Of a stretch of 64,000 bases of DNA, positions 46,569 through 58,560 are shown piece after piece; position 1 is the stretch's first letter; every line of letters starts with the position of its first letter. The notes below the pieces were generated by a model, which searched no databases, had not been told where the DNA came from, and was given only the letters and a program-made list of their open reading frames with translations. The stretch spans positions 3,721,501-3,785,500 of the forward strand of contig JAWNZC010000106.1 in NCBI GenBank assembly GCA_035771165.1, given 5' to 3'. The position numbers and the translations under genes are program-made. This stretch comes from Paragorgia papillata (lineage: Eukaryota > Cnidaria > Anthozoa > Scleralcyonacea > Coralliidae).

Positions 46569-47066
46569 AGGTCAACTCAAGGCAAATTAATTTTCCGGGT
46601 TGTTATATGCGCCAAAGTATGGAGAATACGAGCATATATGATGATAAAAATTTGAAGCAAACCTTTTGTTGATTTCTGAATTTTTTAACGAAGTATTCTA
46701 AAAAAAGTTGTGTTGTATATAGTCTGGCACGAGCTAAACGTTGAGCCTGGACGATTGAAACCATAAGAAAACCTGATTTATTATGAATATAACTGTTGCA
46801 AGTTTCCAACCGCACATGTGTTAAAGTATTTGACACTTTTTGAATGTGTTTACTTTAATCGTTCCTACGTTTACGTCACACACTTGCTAGTTCCAGACTC
46901 ATTATACAACACGGCTTTTTATAAAAATACTTCAAAATTCGTCGATTCAACATCCCAAAATCAACGAGAAAAAAAATGCAATTAATTTGTTTTTTCATCA
47001 TATTCAGATTCTACGTGCATTAGTACATATATAAAGCGAAGAATGTAATTTGCCTTGAGTCGACCT
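46569..47066. mobile_element. TTAA-flanked MITE (AGGTCAACTCAAGGC termini)
   Basis: The termini AGGTC(A/G)ACTCAAGGCAAATTA are inverted, with TTAA on both sides (46565-46568, 47067-47070). The interior has GTACTAATGCACGTAGAATC and AT-rich sequence with no ORF of note. Confidence 0.75.
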
Positions 47067-47274
47067 TTAACTGAATATTTTAGCTGAATTATAAAAAAAT
47101 AGACTTTCGTTTGTTTAGAAGTTCATTGTTTCTGGAATGGGGGCGGAGCGGTAATGGATCAAGAGACGTGCAATTTTTTTGCATCATGGCACAGAGCTAG
47201 AGTGGTTTGCAAGACGATTCGTTTTCAATAAATATAGCCTAATAATAACCCGCTGGTAGAAGTATATAAATAAG

Positions 47275-47458
47275 AAATGGCTCATGGTTTAGCGTGCTCC
47301 ATCGAGTTATGGATGCACTTGGGAAATTGGGAGAGCACGAAAAAATCGTAAGAGTGGCTCGAGGCGTAGCCGAGACCAACTCTAGATTTTTGAGTGCTCT
47401 CCCAATTTCCCAAGTGCATCCATAACTCGATGGAGCACACTAAACCATGAGCCATTTA
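47275..47458. mobile_element. Fold-back with ~65-bp arms
   Basis: AAATGGCTCATGGTTTAG..GGGAGAGCAC at left is the near-exact complement of GTGCTCTCCC..TAAACCATGAGCCATTT at right. The centre is GGCTCGAGGCGTAGCCGAG. Arm identity is high, so it is young or recently formed. Confidence 0.85.
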
Positions 47459-48190
47459 TTTTATAACATAGCATTAAATCCTTTCACCAGCTGGCGAATC
47501 GTTTTGCTTGTTGTGTTTTTCTACTTTCGTAGCCAAGTCTTTTTTGTTCACTAAAATCCAACCAAAAGGACAGTTTAAACTCGGTTACCCAGACCCAGTT
47601 TATGTCTTCTGGGTCGTTGTTCTTTATTACTCAATAAAATTAAATGACTCGGTATTTAAAACTCAGTTTTGTTTTGAATTTTTTCCCCGCGCTTTTTTGC
47701 CGTGCCCAATCGAGTTATGGAGCACCCACGATAGCCAATCAAAAACGTTGCTATACCAAAGCTATGTTATAAACAGTCTTTAAGTGTCCTCTACTTTAGA
47801 AGTACTTTCAATATAAAGAAAATATATAGCGTCCTTACAATGTTTTCAGGTTTATTACTTATAAAAATACACTGGAAGACCGAGTGACTGACAAATATAT
47901 TGACTGACAAATATATTGACCGATAAACCAGTTTCCTATCGATCGTTGACATTTGACAACACTATTTTCATTGGCGAATCTCACTTTCAGTTAAAAAAAA
48001 GTATGTATGTAACTAATAAGATTCTTACTTCTCAAATCATTAATAATTCATAAGAATTTTACTCAATCAGACAGCTCATTATGTGACGTAAATGGCTGTG
48101 ATACATCGATCTCAATTTATTAATAATTCATGGCATAATCAGCCAATTACAATAGTTCATTCAATAATGATTGAAGTTAGATACTCGAGT

Positions 48191-48997
48191 AAGGCCCTGT
48201 TTACATGAAGCGGATTCACAGTCGAATCGGATCCGAAAAACGCTAGTTAAGGTCTTGCCGATTTTATTGACGACCAAAGTTAAAAATGCAGTTTTTCGAC
48301 CAACATTCGGACAAAATAAGTCATAAATTCGAAACCAGGCAATAAATAAAAAAACGCTGACACTGTTTTGTTGAACATTTATCTCGGAATCGAACTGCGA
48401 AAAAATTTTTTGAACAAAATGAAACGCTTTGTTCTTAAGTCGCCCCGAGTGAATCCCTCTGGTTTTAATTAAAAAATTCACAACTATTAACGGTTTGTGT
48501 TTATCGCGAAACCAAAGACACCACTGTATTCTACAAATTCATAGCTTTCTAACGATATCTATTTTATTTTTGTGGCATAAATTCTGACGAATTGAGAGCG
48601 CTTTACAGAAATGACCCTGCAAACCTTAACGAAGACCTTAAGTCAATCCGGCAGATGTTTACATCGAGAATCCGATCTGTTTGGAACCCTATTTTCGCTT
48701 TTGAAACAGTGTTTTCTGTGCTTTCCTCAATGTCCGCCATGTTGTACGACACGCACCAATGTCACGCATGTTTCTCAAGTCATTTTCAAGTCAAACCGTT
48801 TTTAGATGAATCAGATTGGAAACATTCAAGCCAATTCAAGCTTGAATCTCAAGACAGTCCACTCCACAACGTGGATTGACTTCAGCCATCCGTTTCGATC
48901 AGATCGAAAACTTTCAATCTTCTTGATGTAAACACAAGTAGAAGTAACATGCGAGATTTGACTTGAACACTCAATCCACTTCATGAAAACAGGACCT
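48191..48997. mobile_element. MITE with GGCCCTGTTTACATGAAG termini, ~0.8 kb
   Basis: Left AAGGCCCTGTTTACATGAAG pairs with right CTTCATGAAAACAGGACCT. Inner inverted segments (GATCCGAAAAACG, AAGGTCTTGCC and partners) suggest a long fold-back. Ends of this form occur in many invertebrate MITEs, but I assign no superfamily. Confidence 0.6.
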
Positions 48998-49844
48998 AAA
49001 ACACGCTAAAATGGTATACCACCCTAGATATTAGATGAAAACGGGTGTTCATCTAATTTTTAAGATCTTAAATATTTATGCAAGATAAACAATTTTACAC
49101 ACTCTCGTGAGTAAAATCTCTTGAGGTCTATTTAAACAGCATTTTCCAATTGGAATCGTTCGATTGAGATGCCATATCAACAACTCGTTTATCGTGTTTC
49201 GTCAAGAAATTCCAAACACTCGGCCTTCAGCTTTGTCTTCATCACGTTTTCTCGTGTTGGAATCCCTGATGAAACACTCAAAATACTGCATCAAACACTA
49301 GTATCTCATTTATGTTAATTAAAAAATACGATTGTAGGGCTGCCTGATCGGCTTATTGTATTTCGTTTGAGAAGCGATTTCAAAAACTCATGCACGGTAT
49401 CAAAACAATAGAAAGCAAACACTTCAACTCATTTTTGAACCCAGTTTTCATAATCCTATTTTGTCGCAATTCATCGCAAAGCTACATCGGCAATGATCGG
49501 TGATGAAATACGACATATAAAAACCAGGCTTTAAACATTTCTAAAATGCGATTGCAACCCTCGCTCACCACCGCTCTATTGATCGCATTTTGAACTGACA
49601 GGGTAATTCATGCAATAATCTCAACAATATATGCTTGATGAAAATGTGCAAGCACGTTTATGATTGGTGCAAATCGACAATGACAGGCTCGTGAGTCCAT
49701 CCGTGATTTAGGGGAAGGTGAGTACTGGGCCACAAGATATCGAGCATAATATGGCCCACGCAAAGTGAGGCGTACTAAATATACCGACCAAAAAGGGATT
49801 TAGGTTATTACCGACCCGTTCCCAACGAAAGTTGTAATTCATAC

Positions 49845-49977
49845 CTCGATTGGAGCCTCCAAAAGGTCTTGAAACTGTTTTAGAAGTGAAGTTAAAAGGG
49901 GTTCCGTTTGTTCTCCCAGTGGTTGTAAACAGGAAAGTATGAGATGAAGAAAAGGCTGGGTATGGATTAAACTTGGC
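49845..49977 (-). CDS. MED12: MED12 exon c (QPFLHLILSCL block)
   Basis: This 133-bp exon has acceptor ccttttcag and donor GTATGA. One base completes the split Gly codon of exon b, then 44 codons follow and it ends in phase 0. The encoded QPFLHLILSCLQPLGEQTEP and LLTSLLKQF match the MED12 stretch Q-Q-P-F-L-x-L-V-L-x-C-L..D-E-Q-R-E..L-L-T-S-L. Exon b and exon c are separated by only 1.2 kb, one of the shortest introns here. Confidence 0.9.
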
Positions 49978-51207
49978 CTGAAAAGGAAATGGAAAGCATA
50001 TTAAATAAAAAGTAAAGTTATAAAAAGACTAATGAAACAGGAACGGAAAGTAGTTTTAAATAGTGTAGTATTGGCCATTAGCGGAAAGAGTTGAAGACTG
50101 GTGAAGAGTATTGAGCGCTGGTGTTCTTGGGATCGTTTGAAGGGACAGTTTCATTGTGCTTACGCTACCAAGCATGGAATCTGGCCCTCCAAACGATCCC
50201 AAGTACCCTAGCGTTTTTAACCCGTCACCAGTCTATTTTGGAAGTGAAAATAGTTTTGAAACAGATCCTAAAGAAAACATTGTGCTTCGAACACACTATC
50301 GTCGCTATCTTCCATGACAAGAGAACCGTACATTATCTGGCAGAGACCTAGTTTTGTCCTCCTTCCAGTCATCCACCGCACGCTTCTATAATTTCTAAAC
50401 TAGTACTTTAGCTTCGGAAAATGATCAACTTGATCTTCTTTCTCATCAAGGAAAGTTTATTTATCGCTCAAGCCAACGCCCATGAAATGGCGGTCATATT
50501 TATACCATCTTTATCCCATGGGAATTTCACTCTATTCTTATTCAAACATTTCGTATTATTTCACCACCTCGATGCGGCCACAGTGAAAACGACCAATTGT
50601 CGAAAGTAGCCAGTTTTAAAATTACAACCATGTCGCATATTAATGAAATTTGATAAACTTGACGCATTATATAATGATTCTGGAGAATGATTCTGGTTAA
50701 GTGGTCAACAATAATAAGCTTTTGTGCTCCAAGTCGCAGTCTCTACAAAAAAAAACTGTCTGTCAGCCACTCAGGACGCGCCATTTACCAGAAGTAGCGG
50801 GCTATATAAGACATGTCCTTACTAACTAACTCTGGCACGTGAGCGGTCTTAACGCAACTGTTCTGCGAGTTGATTCGTTCCTGAACTGTTTTTACAAACC
50901 GATAATGACCGGTCAGTACAAAACTGGAAAAACAAAATCAGAAAATTAAGTCAAGCAAAAATAGTGTTCAAATTTTACCGCCAAAAAGATAAATACAACG
51001 GTGTTGAGCTCATTGAGTGTGTTTTGGTTGTTTACGGTTTTCGTTGAAAGTCGGTTCGGTCTTTGCGGCTACCTTCAAATAAAGCTAGAAATAATTGGCT
51101 TTACGGCAAAAGTATCCTGCTCTTGGTCTTTTCGCACAAACCTCCATCCTTCCGCGCTCAGTCTGTACTGAAAGGCCGCGGGCAGGTTCACAATATCTAC
51201 GACTTAC
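49978..51207 (-). other. MED12 intron b-c (1.2 kb)
   Basis: Unique-looking AT-rich sequence with a weak inverted repeat around 50115-50210 (GGGATCGTTTG / AAACGATCCC). Nothing else was recognised. Confidence 0.6.
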
Positions 51208-51452
51208 CCGCAAGTATCTTTGTGATCTTTCCACCAGCTCTTTACTCCCAATACGTCGCCTGCAGTCTTCAAAATACGCCCAGGCAAGCCACGCGAAAGC
51301 TTGTTTATCAGAGGTTCAACCAACCACTCCGGACCTTTAATAAAGTCATCCTGTTTTTCAGTGTTGTTCGTTTGAGACTTTGGGGAGTCGTTCCGTTGAA
51401 GAAACAAACTTAGGCAAGCCGAAGAAATGCAATCCAGAAGCACCTCCATTTT
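51208..51452 (-). CDS. MED12: MED12 exon b (EWLVEPLI block)
   Basis: This 245-bp exon is bounded by acceptor ttttctgtag and a consensus donor GTAAGT. It encodes about 81 residues. After an acidic, Asn/Lys-rich linker comes EWLVEPLINKLSRGLPGRIL followed by KTAGDVL, which matches the conserved MED12 motif W-L-x-x-P-L-I-x-K-L-P..G..LK-A-A-G. It starts in phase 0 and ends after two bases of a glycine codon, completed by the first G of the next exon. Aligned residues in other animals lie in the central helical part of MED12, upstream of the PQL region. Confidence 0.9.
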
Positions 51453-51548
51453 CTACAGAAAAACACAACAGAATACTCTGAAAAAAGAAACATGAGAGTG
51501 ACGAGCTGAATGCTCAGCGCAACATTGCGCGTTCCTGATTCACAGCTG

Positions 51549-52490
51549 ACTAGAAATACATGAATGCAACAACCCCTCGCCCGCTTTTATTAAATACTTT
51601 TTTGAAACACCCCCACCCACCCACCCACCCTGATTAAAATAAGCACTCCTGATATACAGCCAATATAAACAGATATAAAAACAAAATGATAATCCTCATG
51701 ATTATTTTAATATGGATAAGATGACTAAACTGATTTAACATATCAAAGCAAAACTTTGATTTCATTATTAAATTCTGGTTGTACAAAATATGTTTTTAGG
51801 ATGTTTCAAAAGGGATTATTTTTAACAAGCTTTTAAGCTTCCCTATGCATACATGTTTTGCAAAGGCAGAATTAAAAGTCAACAGCTCAAAAATTACATT
51901 TATAATAGAGTCAGAGATAAAAACAATTCAGTAGAATCGGATTCTAGAAAGAAGTATTAAACAGACGTTTCAATAAAAAATTTGGAAATACAGCCAAAAA
52001 AATCGCCAAAGTCCATGAGTATTTAATAATAAAAGGTTAAAGGTGCATGCAATGCCAATGAAAAACATCACGTCTACATAAGCTTATAAAGGTAGTGTTT
52101 TAAGTTAGCTTTAGTTAAGCTGATTTATGGTTTGGACGAGCAAAAGGAAAGTACGAAAACGTGAAGCTGTATATTGTTTAGGTTAAGCGAAAACTTGAAA
52201 ACAACAAGAATCCTACCGTTAACTTTAAAATGATTTGACCACGGAGTGACTACAAACACTGCAATTCAGATCGAGTTTTTGTTTACCATACGGCGTTTGG
52301 TTTCTTCAAGTTCTCTGGTTTCTCTTCAAGATATATTAAACGGGTTGTTCGTATCCTTCTTTTCTTCGCGCTTCATTTCGTTTCGTTTAAATAAACGAAA
52401 GCAAAATACCATTTGTTTGAGAGTTTATAGTTTTCTTCGTCGTTAGTCACCAGTGTCCAACTATTCTTACCGCGCGACAACGTACCAAAC

Positions 52491-52523
<33 letters not shown>

Positions 52524-52642
52524 CCCAGATTTCGTCTCCGTCGCTTTTTCTACACGCGTGTAAAGTGGACTACACGCATGTCGAGATTAGCACCCTCACC
52601 GGGCTCCGGGCCTTCGGCGCTACGCCCGGGCTCGGGGATAAA
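51549..52642 (+). repeat. Dispersed repeat family, copy C
   Basis: Same head (ACTAGAAATACATGAATGCA) and tail (TCGAGATTAGCACCCTCACC..GGGATAAA) as copy A, 1.09 kb. It contains (CCCA)n near 51609-51628 and (TA)n near 52490-52515. The tail can form a stable GC-rich hairpin (CCGGGCTCCGGGCC..CGCCCGGGCTCGG). Confidence 0.65.
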
Positions 52643-52714
52643 ATTCGCTGGATTAGCAATTAAGTGCCTATATCTCACCTGCCGGTATTTTAAATATTCG
52701 TAATCTTAGGGTTG

Positions 52715-53045
52715 TCCTGAGCAAGTTTGCAATATATCTTGCCGTTCCAATATTTCATCTGCATGGACTTTTTCGCTGTCAAAGTTGGAAAGTACTTACC
52801 GGAAGTGATGTCGAAAAAGGGACAGGCTTTCAGAAAGAGTTTTTACAATAGATTTACACGTACATCTTTCTCGAGAATTAAGTACGTTAAAATAGATGCA
52901 TAGTGTTGTAAACACCGTTAACTTTCCAAAAGCTCATTTCTTTAGCGACGTCACTTCTCATAACTAGTAACCAACTTTGAAGGCAAAAAAAGTCACAAAG
53001 ATAACACTTTGGAACGGCAAGATATATTGCAGAAAGTGCTCATGA
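52715..53045. mobile_element. Diverged fold-back related to the 22324-22644 MITE
   Basis: GCAATATATCTTGCCGTTCCA at left pairs with TGGAACGGCAAGATATATTGC at right. GCATGGACTTTTTCGCTGTCAAAGTT resembles the CATGGACTTTTTGGCTGTTAAAGTT of the MITE in the P-like element, so they may belong to one family. Flanking TTAA was not seen. Confidence 0.6.
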
Positions 53046-53189
53046 ATATTTTGGAAAAGAATGGAATGGAACTAACTGTATGCATAGAATAACGTTAAAA
53101 TATCAAATACTGTTAACATGCAGATGAAGTATTTCAGCCGTAAGGCAACTCACGGTTACGGACCAAAAGGTCAGAGACAGAATAGTAAA

Positions 53190-53560
53190 TCTACTAGAAA
53201 TCCAACTTGGGTGAAAACTTGTCTCCTTTTCCCATGAGCATGTGCAAAATACAAGCCATAAATAACGCCGTATTACGCGTTCCAACGCCATCTTGGTCAA
53301 TTCCTCCGGCACTGTTCACCGTCAATGCTACTTGTGTAGGATGGTACAAGATGGCGCAGGGTGCCATAAGATGGCGTACAGAATGGCATAATATGGCGTA
53401 AATTCGCTAGAAATTGCTCTCGGGTGAAAACTTGTCTACTTTTTTCAATAAGTATGCATGCGCAAAATACAAGCCATAAATGACACAATATTACGCGTTC
53501 CAACGCCCTCTTGGTCAATTCCTCCGCCATTGTTTACGTTCAATGCTACTAGTGAAATCA
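53190..53560. repeat. Tandem duplication of ~150 bp separated by an ATGGCG decamer stretch
   Basis: Segment 53195-53340 (GTGAAAACTTGTCTCC.. to CAATGCTACT) recurs at 53428-53555. Between them (53340-53400) lies ATGGTACAAGATGGCGCAGG-type decamer repeat. The open frames on minus in this segment are duplicated copies of the same non-coding sequence. Confidence 0.75.
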
Positions 53561-54164
53561 TGGATTGTAAAAGGACTGAATAGGAAACTAATAGTCATGC
53601 ATGTGGGGTGTTTTGAGCCTTTTGATTGGTTAAATCACTCAGTTTGCAAAATGGTTGAAACCTAGTTGCAAATTGTGATGTCACGAATGGCGTGAATATG
53701 CTTGTTTTACTGAGGTTCTTAAGTGAACTTTTCTTCAAATTCTTCATGTTCTCACATTCAGATGACTATGTTGACGTTTCAAATTATTTTATCGCCTTAC
53801 AAACCTGACTAAGCCACTATCGAGTGTTCGAGGTAAACGTAGTTGATCTTTGATTTAATGTTTCCTGTGTTGTTTTGAAGAAACTGGCGTCCCAAAATAG
53901 TACTTTGTTTTGCTCGGAATTTGTGATGCATATTTTAACTAGTAAACTTTGATATTTTCTTTTAAAATGAGTAAGAATAGATGGGCATTTTATCGTATTG
54001 TCGCTTTGTCGTATTTACAGGCAGTTCGATTATAATTTTAAGCTGTATTAATCCTAAACTTTGAATATACTAGGGGTTGTTTAATCTTGTCAATTTCAAC
54101 CAGGTTGTTATGCTCACGCCATCAAGTCTCCTATCCAGTCTTTTTACTATCCATGGTGAAACTT

Positions 54165-54470
54165 ACCAGAATGACATAGGATGCCATAAGATGGCGTAAG
54201 ATTGCATAAGATAGCATAGGATTGTACAAGATGCCCTAAAATGGCGTAGGATTGCATAATATGGCGTAGAGTGGCATAATATGGCGTAGGATGACATAAG
54301 ATGCGTATGATCGCATATAGGATGGCATGAAATGGCATAAGATGGCGTAGGATGGCATAAGATCGCGTAATTAGATGGCGTAACATGGCGTTGGATGGCA
54401 TAAGATGGCGTAGGATGGTATAAGATGGCGTAGGATAGCATAAGATGACGTAGAATCGGGTAATGTAACC
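54165..54470. repeat. Decamer minisatellite (AAGATGGCGT/AGGATGGCAT)n
   Basis: About 30 degenerate 10-bp units alternate RATGGCGTAR and RATGGCATAR. A few more lie at 54650-54695. AAGATGGCG matches the core of the animal YY1 site; binding here is only a possibility. Minus-strand frames of Tyr-Ala-Ile-Leu repeats are artefacts. Confidence 0.85.
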
Positions 54471-55014
54471 AACAACGTGAGTCCAATAGGAAGAACAAAT
54501 CGTTTTAACCAATTTTTAACAAATAGATTTTAAGTTTTGATATAATATATGAATGACAATTTAATCTAAATTTTACTGTTTTTATTATTGTAAATAGCTT
54601 ACAATTCAATGTTATTCTGCTATAAGTTCTTAATAAACCAAGTATTAAGATGACATAATTAAGATGGCGTAGATAGCCTAGAATGGCATAAGATGGCAAG
54701 TAGTAGTAATGAGATGACGACGATTGTGTTGCCGGGAAAGTAAAAACTCCAGGTGGAACTTACCAGGAGGGCGATGGTGATGATGGCAATAATTGAGATG
54801 CGCAGACACAAATTTCAAAAGTACCGACGCGAGTTTAACGTCTAGTATAGAATAGAATAGAATAAAACTTTATTTCACGAGGGAAAAGATGTATTAACCA
54901 AAAAGGTTATCTAACATACGGCCCTCAAAATATAACAATAATTACAAAATGATATACTAAACAGAATACACTATATATACATACAGGGAAAAAATAATGT
55001 TAAGTAGACTATAG

Positions 55015-56646
55015 TTAAGTAGAAATACATTTACAATTCAATAGAAATTTACAGTTTAAGCAAAACAAATCTTCTAGATGGTCAATACAAGTAAGTTTAT
55101 CAAGAAAGTAATCACGGAGTTTGTTTTTAGTGGTAGTTATTCTTAATATTGTAGGAGCATCAGTAGTACTTGCTGATGACATGTCTAGTTGCTTATATTT
55201 ATTGTCTAATGAGTTAAAAAGAATCGAAGCACTGTAGAGAAATGTGCGCTTACCAAAATCAGTACGCGGGTAAGGCAGCTTAAGATCATATAAACAGGCT
55301 CTAGTACGAGCATGTTGTTTATTGGCAGATAAAAAATTAAACATAAGTTTAAAGGAAGGTGGAGCATCAGGCTTAAGTAATATATTGAATAGTAGAAGAA
55401 GCTTCCTTAACTTAATTAGATCAAAAACTGGAATCCATTTAAACTTGGAGAAAAGAAGAACAGAAGAGGTGGAATAGTCGGCTTCTAAAATAATACGAGC
55501 TGCACGCTTTTGAAGACGAAGAATTCGGAGCAGAAGTAATTTAGAACAATTACCCCAGGTAACAGAGCAGTAAATAATATTAGCATGGATGCAAGAGTTA
55601 TAAAAACGAAGAGCACATTCTTGAGTTAAAAAAGGTTTAATCCTACGCAGCAATGCTAGCCTACTATTGACAAGAGAACATAAGCTGTCAATGTGACTGG
55701 CCCAATTAGTTAAATGGCTGTCTAAATTGACACCAAGTATTTTAGCATGCTGGACTTGTTCGATTTCTTTGTTGTCTAATTTGACCAAAAGAGATTGATC
55801 AGAGATAAACCTTAACTTCTGAGAAGAATGTATGAGCATGGCTTTGGTCTTTGATGTGTTTACTACCATCCTGTTTTGCTTGGCCCAAGCTGAGAGATCA
55901 TTAGTGACAAGATTAAGATTTAAATGTAATTCACTAACAGAAGAACCCTTAGTTAGTATAGTGGTGTCGTCTGCAAACATTGTAGAATTTGAATGTGATA
56001 GTTGAGATGAAAGATCGTTAATAAATAGCAGAAAAAGAAGAGGCCCAAGAATGCTTCCTTCAGGAACACCAACTGTAATAGGAACCATATCAGACAATGT
56101 ACCCTTAAACGAAGTGCGTTGGTACCGGTCGCTAAGATAAGAAGTAAACCAATTTAATGCCATGGAAGAAGAGCCATATATCTTAAGCTTGCGAAGTAAG
56201 ATATGGCGGTCAACAAGATCAAAAGCCTTTTTAAAGTCAATAAGAACAAGTCCATTCATTAGTTTATTATCTATGTTAGTTAAAATCTTATCAGTGAGAT
56301 CAGTGACTGCCAACTCACATGAGCGAGAGGTTCTAAAACCAAATTGATTATCAACAAGAAGATTGTAGCTTGTTAGAAAATTATAAAGTGACACATGAAC
56401 ATGACGTTCAAGAATCTTTGAAATTATAGCTAAAACAGAGATAGGACGAAAGTTAGAGTGGAATAGTAAACGTGGTATTTGGTGATAGTTTAGAAGAAAC
56501 AAAATTAGTAAGGTAGTCCCAGTTAGAGTTGCTAGAATCATCAAGCTTAACAGAGCCCTAATATGTGCAAAGTGATCATTAAACAAATTAGCAATATCTT
56601 TAGGATCTGTAAAGGTTTTATCATCTATGGTTAAGTGGTTAGGCAA
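55015..56646 (-). pseudogene. LINE reverse transcriptase and C-terminal domain
   Basis: It starts after LPNHLTIDDKTF. The RT fingers region is scrambled by a shift or deletion (the expected GPDGIP motif is absent), then FRPISVLAIISKILERHVHV, NQFGFRTSRSCE, LVLIDFKKAFDLVDRHILLR, VGVPEGSILGPLLFLLFIND and the catalytic STMFADDTTIL. VPEG replaces the nearly universal VPQG. The tail has ILGVNLDSHLTNWASHID and RLQKRAARIILEADY. It is otherwise open for 543 codons, so decay is modest. Confidence 0.9.
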
Positions 56647-56742
56647 ATTACAACACTTCGAGGGTGCAATGTTACGGATTATTTTCCAAAGATGTTTTGG
56701 GTTACCAAAATTAGCATTTACAGACTTGCGATAGAAGGTGCG

Positions 56743-57396
56743 CTATGCATCTCTAATCAAATGTACCACTTGACTACGTGCCGACCTATAATCTCGCCAG
56801 TAAATAGTAGTATTATTTAAAATGGCAAGTTTGTGTAGATTGTTGCGCTTCTTAATTGCATGACTAATCTCATCAGTGAACCACTCAGGTTGGTGAAGCC
56901 TTTTGACTCGCTTTTTCTTCAAGGGCGCGTGATTGTCAAGTACATAATTAAACAGAGCATACCAATGTGCAAGAGCTTCATTAATGTCCGTAAACATTTC
57001 TATGGTGTTCCATGGTGTATTATTTAAATCAGCTACAAAACGATCAGCAGAAAAATCTTTAAGCGAGCGATAGAAAATAGACTTATGACTGTAGGACTTT
57101 GTGAAATTACCTCGGGTTAGCCACGTAACGAAAATGGGCAAATGGTCACTTAATGAAATAGGTAAAGTACCAGATTTAAAAACATTGTCCTTATGGGTAA
57201 CGTAAATATGGTTAATAAGCGATCCAGAAATAGGTCTTGTCGGTGTGGTTATCAGTTGGTGAAGATCGAAAGAACTGAATAAGTTTTTAAATCGCTTACT
57301 GCATGACTGAGATAAAAGATCTACGTTAAAGTCTCCAAGTATAATTGTTTGGTTATCCTCAGTGTCGGCTTTAGCTAGCATGCTATCCAAACTATC
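56743..57396 (-). pseudogene. LINE endonuclease C-terminal half
   Basis: In the frame of the preceding ORF after its TAG. TIILGDFNVDLL, GSLINHIYVT and ISLSDHLPIFVTW carry the GDFN and SDH catalytic motifs. It ends with LKKKRVKRLHQPEWFTDEIS and a basic helix, typical of the EN-RT linker. A second in-frame TAG (56743-56745) precedes RTFYRKSVNANFGNPKHLWK. Confidence 0.88.
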
Positions 57397-58158
57397 CTAG
57401 TAAGAGGAATCAGCGGAAGGAGGACGATAAACAAAAGAGACCAATATTGGCTTCGATCGAGGAAAACTGGTTTCAATCCATAGGCATTCGACACTGTTTA
57501 TTTCCAGATCAAAGCGCCTTTTAAATACAATATGATCAGGCACGTAAAGTAGTAATCCACCACCTTTCTTGCCTTGTCTGTCAGCTCGAGCGAGATTGTA
57601 ATTGTCAACTGCTAAGACAGCATTATCCCACCAGTTGTCTAAGAATATCTCAGAGAGGCCAAGAAGCAAGTTTGGTTTCTTTCTGTTTAGGGGTTTAATT
57701 TGACTTGAAAGTAACAGTTTGATTTCATCTAACTTGTTAGTTAACGAACAGACATTTATGTGGCAGAAGTTCAAACCATTCAAAGGTAACAGCAAGTCAT
57801 TGTAAACAGTCGGTTTTGTTGGAGAAATTGTTGCTGGACTAGTAGGTTTAGTAGTGTTAGCTGTAGAGAACGACACGTTATACGTAGGCGAAGAATAATT
57901 TGATGGACCAGGGTTAAGTTCAATATCATGCATGAGCTTGATGATAGGATGGAATGAAGCTGTATTGTTGCTGTTAAATAACACTCTTGCTGATGAACGA
58001 CGACAGCTCACAATGGATATCAGAAATCTTGAATTCCATCTCAAAAAAGTTGTTTCTGGTTTGACAGTTAGAAGGTTACTGGTAAAAGTAGGACTGACTG
58101 TTGAGTAAAACAGGAGCAATAAAGTACACAATGTGAATATACGTTGCTGTACCTTCAT
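57397..58158 (-). pseudogene. LINE ORF start: hydrophobic leader, 2A-like motif, endonuclease N-terminus
   Basis: ATG at 58158 begins MKVQQRIFTLCTLLLLFYST, a signal-peptide-like hydrophobic stretch. Residues 78-85 (57904-57927) read DIELNPGP, the consensus of 2A recoding peptides (D-x-E-x-N-P-G-P), in which the ribosome skips the last Gly-Pro bond. A Ser/Thr/Pro linker leads to the EEP endonuclease (LNFCHINVCSLTNKLDEI, LGLSEIFL, RADRQGKKGGGLLLYV, SFVYRPPS). An in-frame TAG at 57397-57399 follows DSSY; the same frame continues in the next feature. Confidence 0.88.
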
Positions 58159-58560
58159 GAATGAATGATCAAGATCAATAACAATGTCAAGGGAAAACCC
58201 GGAACTTGTAACGTTGTAGCATGTAAGTGGAGACCAAGTCTCAAGTTTCGGAGGTCAGAGTTCAAACTAACACGAACTGAAGAAAAAATAGGTACGCAAT
58301 GCGTACATGCGACTACCACTGTTAAGCACAAGAGATATAGACTTAAGAAGCAATGCATGAAAATGTGTGAAAAGCACACAGACACACTATAGATGATAGT
58401 TCAGTATTTTAAATCATTTTATACATGTATTGCTAATTTGAACATGGCACATACATGTACTATACATACATCTTTACTGGCTGTTTCCAAAACAGCGTAT
58501 ATTAGCATCATAAACATGCCCCCAAGTTTTACATGAAGTGAACTTGTAAAATTCAGATTT

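Larger units (their letters stand above)
29315..49844 (-). other. MED12 intron c-d (20.5 kb)
   Basis: The longest intron. It holds the Gmr1-like element (plus strand, antisense to MED12), the short-LTR Ty3/Gypsy element (minus, sense to MED12) and several fold-backs. Stretches 29315-30147, 38482-39405, 44020-44925 and 49000-49844 contain nothing I recognise. Confidence 0.7.
54845..58385 (-). mobile_element. CR1/Rex-like LINE with 2A-like motif
   Basis: From 5' to 3' on minus: possible leader (58155-58385), ORF with hydrophobic N-terminus, 2A-like motif and endonuclease start (57397-58158), endonuclease end (56743-57390), RT and C-terminus (55015-56646), then AT-rich 3' UTR ending in a (TATTC)n-type tail on minus (plus 54845-54870 is AATAGAATAGAATA). 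In-frame TAGs and a rearranged stretch near 56500-56580 disable it. The 5' boundary is uncertain. Confidence 0.88.

Noticed and set aside
53103..53530. Two similar minus-strand frames (LTK.ALERVI)
   Set aside because: They are tandem copies of a non-coding repeat, not a gene family.
54147..54512. Tyr/His/Pro/Ser repeat proteins on minus
   Set aside because: Artefacts of the ATGGCG decamer array.
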